A DNA stretch of 64,000 nt from Labilithrix luteola (GTDB taxonomy: Bacteria > Myxococcota_A > Polyangia > Polyangiales > Polyangiaceae): positions 4,503,001 to 4,567,000 of the forward strand of contig NZ_CP012333.1 in NCBI RefSeq assembly GCF_001263205.1. The letters are read 5' to 3'. The position numbers and the translations under genes were made by a program. The notes below the pieces were generated by a model. That model was not told where the DNA came from. It was given only the letters and a program-made list of their open reading frames with translations, and did no database searches. How positions within the stretch are numbered: position 1 is the first letter of the stretch; each line of letters begins with the position of its first letter. Below, piece after piece: positions 63,745-64,000 of the stretch.

Positions 63745-64000
63745 CTAGTTCTCAACCCACATCCAGGTACATGCGACGTGCGCGAGGGCAAGGAAGTTAC
63801 GAGCCGACTTCTCGTAGCAAGTCGCGATAGCGCGAAATCGTTTCAGGTTGTGGAAGAATACTTAGACGAGATAACGCTGCCGATAGAGCTCTCGGATGAC
63901 CGGGGACTTCCTCGGCCGCTCGGGCTTCGAGTGAATCACCGGTCGCATGCCTTTATCGTGGATGGCCTGGCGAAAGCGCTTCGAATCGCAACCGGTGTCG
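63745..64000 (-). pseudogene. IS5-family transposase, 3' part with in-frame stop (continues past window)
   Basis: Minus-strand translation from the window edge gives DTGCDSKRFRQAIHDKGMRP, then RPRKSPVIRELYRQRYLV, a TAA stop at 63862-63864, and in the same frame VFFHNLKRFRAIATCYEKSA then ARNFLALAHVACTWMWVEN, ending at TAG 63745. In intact IS5 transposases the stop position is the Glu of LVERFF, the E of the DDE catalytic triad. A single G-to-T change at GAA would create this stop. The copy is therefore inactive. Confidence 0.8.

Overview
The window reads as chromosomal DNA of a high-GC, delta-proteobacteria-like organism, most probably a Myxococcota of the Polyangia type. This is inferred from gene content: an alternative complex III (ACIII) tail joined to a caa3 oxidase operon, paired DUF1592/DUF1552 genes, many Asp/Ala/Pro-rich lipoproteins, SUMF1-, RCC1- and IgGFc-binding-type surface proteins, UdgX, and a one-gene TopB-RecQ fusion. 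No tRNA, rRNA, CRISPR array or replication origin was seen.

Layout. 1-7.1 kb: end of an ACIII operon (ActE-like tail, ActF) followed without a break by SCO, cytochrome c oxidase subunits II, I, III and IV and a terminator; together they carry electrons from quinol to oxygen. 7.2-10.1 kb: two overlapping SUMF1-fold lipoprotein genes. 10.2-20.7 kb: housekeeping and accessory genes (acyl-CoA ligase, short Hsp70, SdpR/SdpI-type pair with a visible operator, AraC regulator, SMP-30-like lipoprotein, histone-like DUF6496 protein, YHS lipoprotein, UdgX, TolC protein). 20.7-27.1 kb: TopB-RecQ fusion, patatin, and a signalling protein whose phosphotransfer residues are largely missing. 27.9-38.9 kb: secreted and cell-surface region with DUF1592/DUF1552, DUF3943, GH5, a small Cys-ended peptide, an SGNH esterase, Dps with a small stress protein, a DUF4156 lipoprotein and a GH26 mannanase carrying two SUEL lectin domains; it looks like a loose plant or fungal glycan-attack set.

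38.9-49.1 kb: a cysteine-free DksA-like protein, a 40-residue membrane protein, then a tight seven-gene operon: ECF sigma factor, one-TM putative anti-sigma, and five lipoprotein-like surface proteins (Cys-rich repeats, two propeller-like proteins, RCC1 repeats, IgGFc-binding-like). This is the best candidate for an undescribed system. 49.1-54.7 kb: a heavy-metal-type RND efflux operon whose TolC gene carries a one-base frameshift. 55-62 kb: TetR with a palindromic operator, an NTF2/SDR(dienoyl-CoA reductase-like)/patatin operon, a fatty acid desaturase and a nitronate monooxygenase-family enzyme.

61.6-64 kb: gene-poor and mobile. An intact REP-associated tyrosine transposase (RAYT) is flanked by five copies of a ~24-bp repeat that point toward it from both sides. 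The window ends in an IS5-type transposase remnant whose catalytic Glu codon is a stop.
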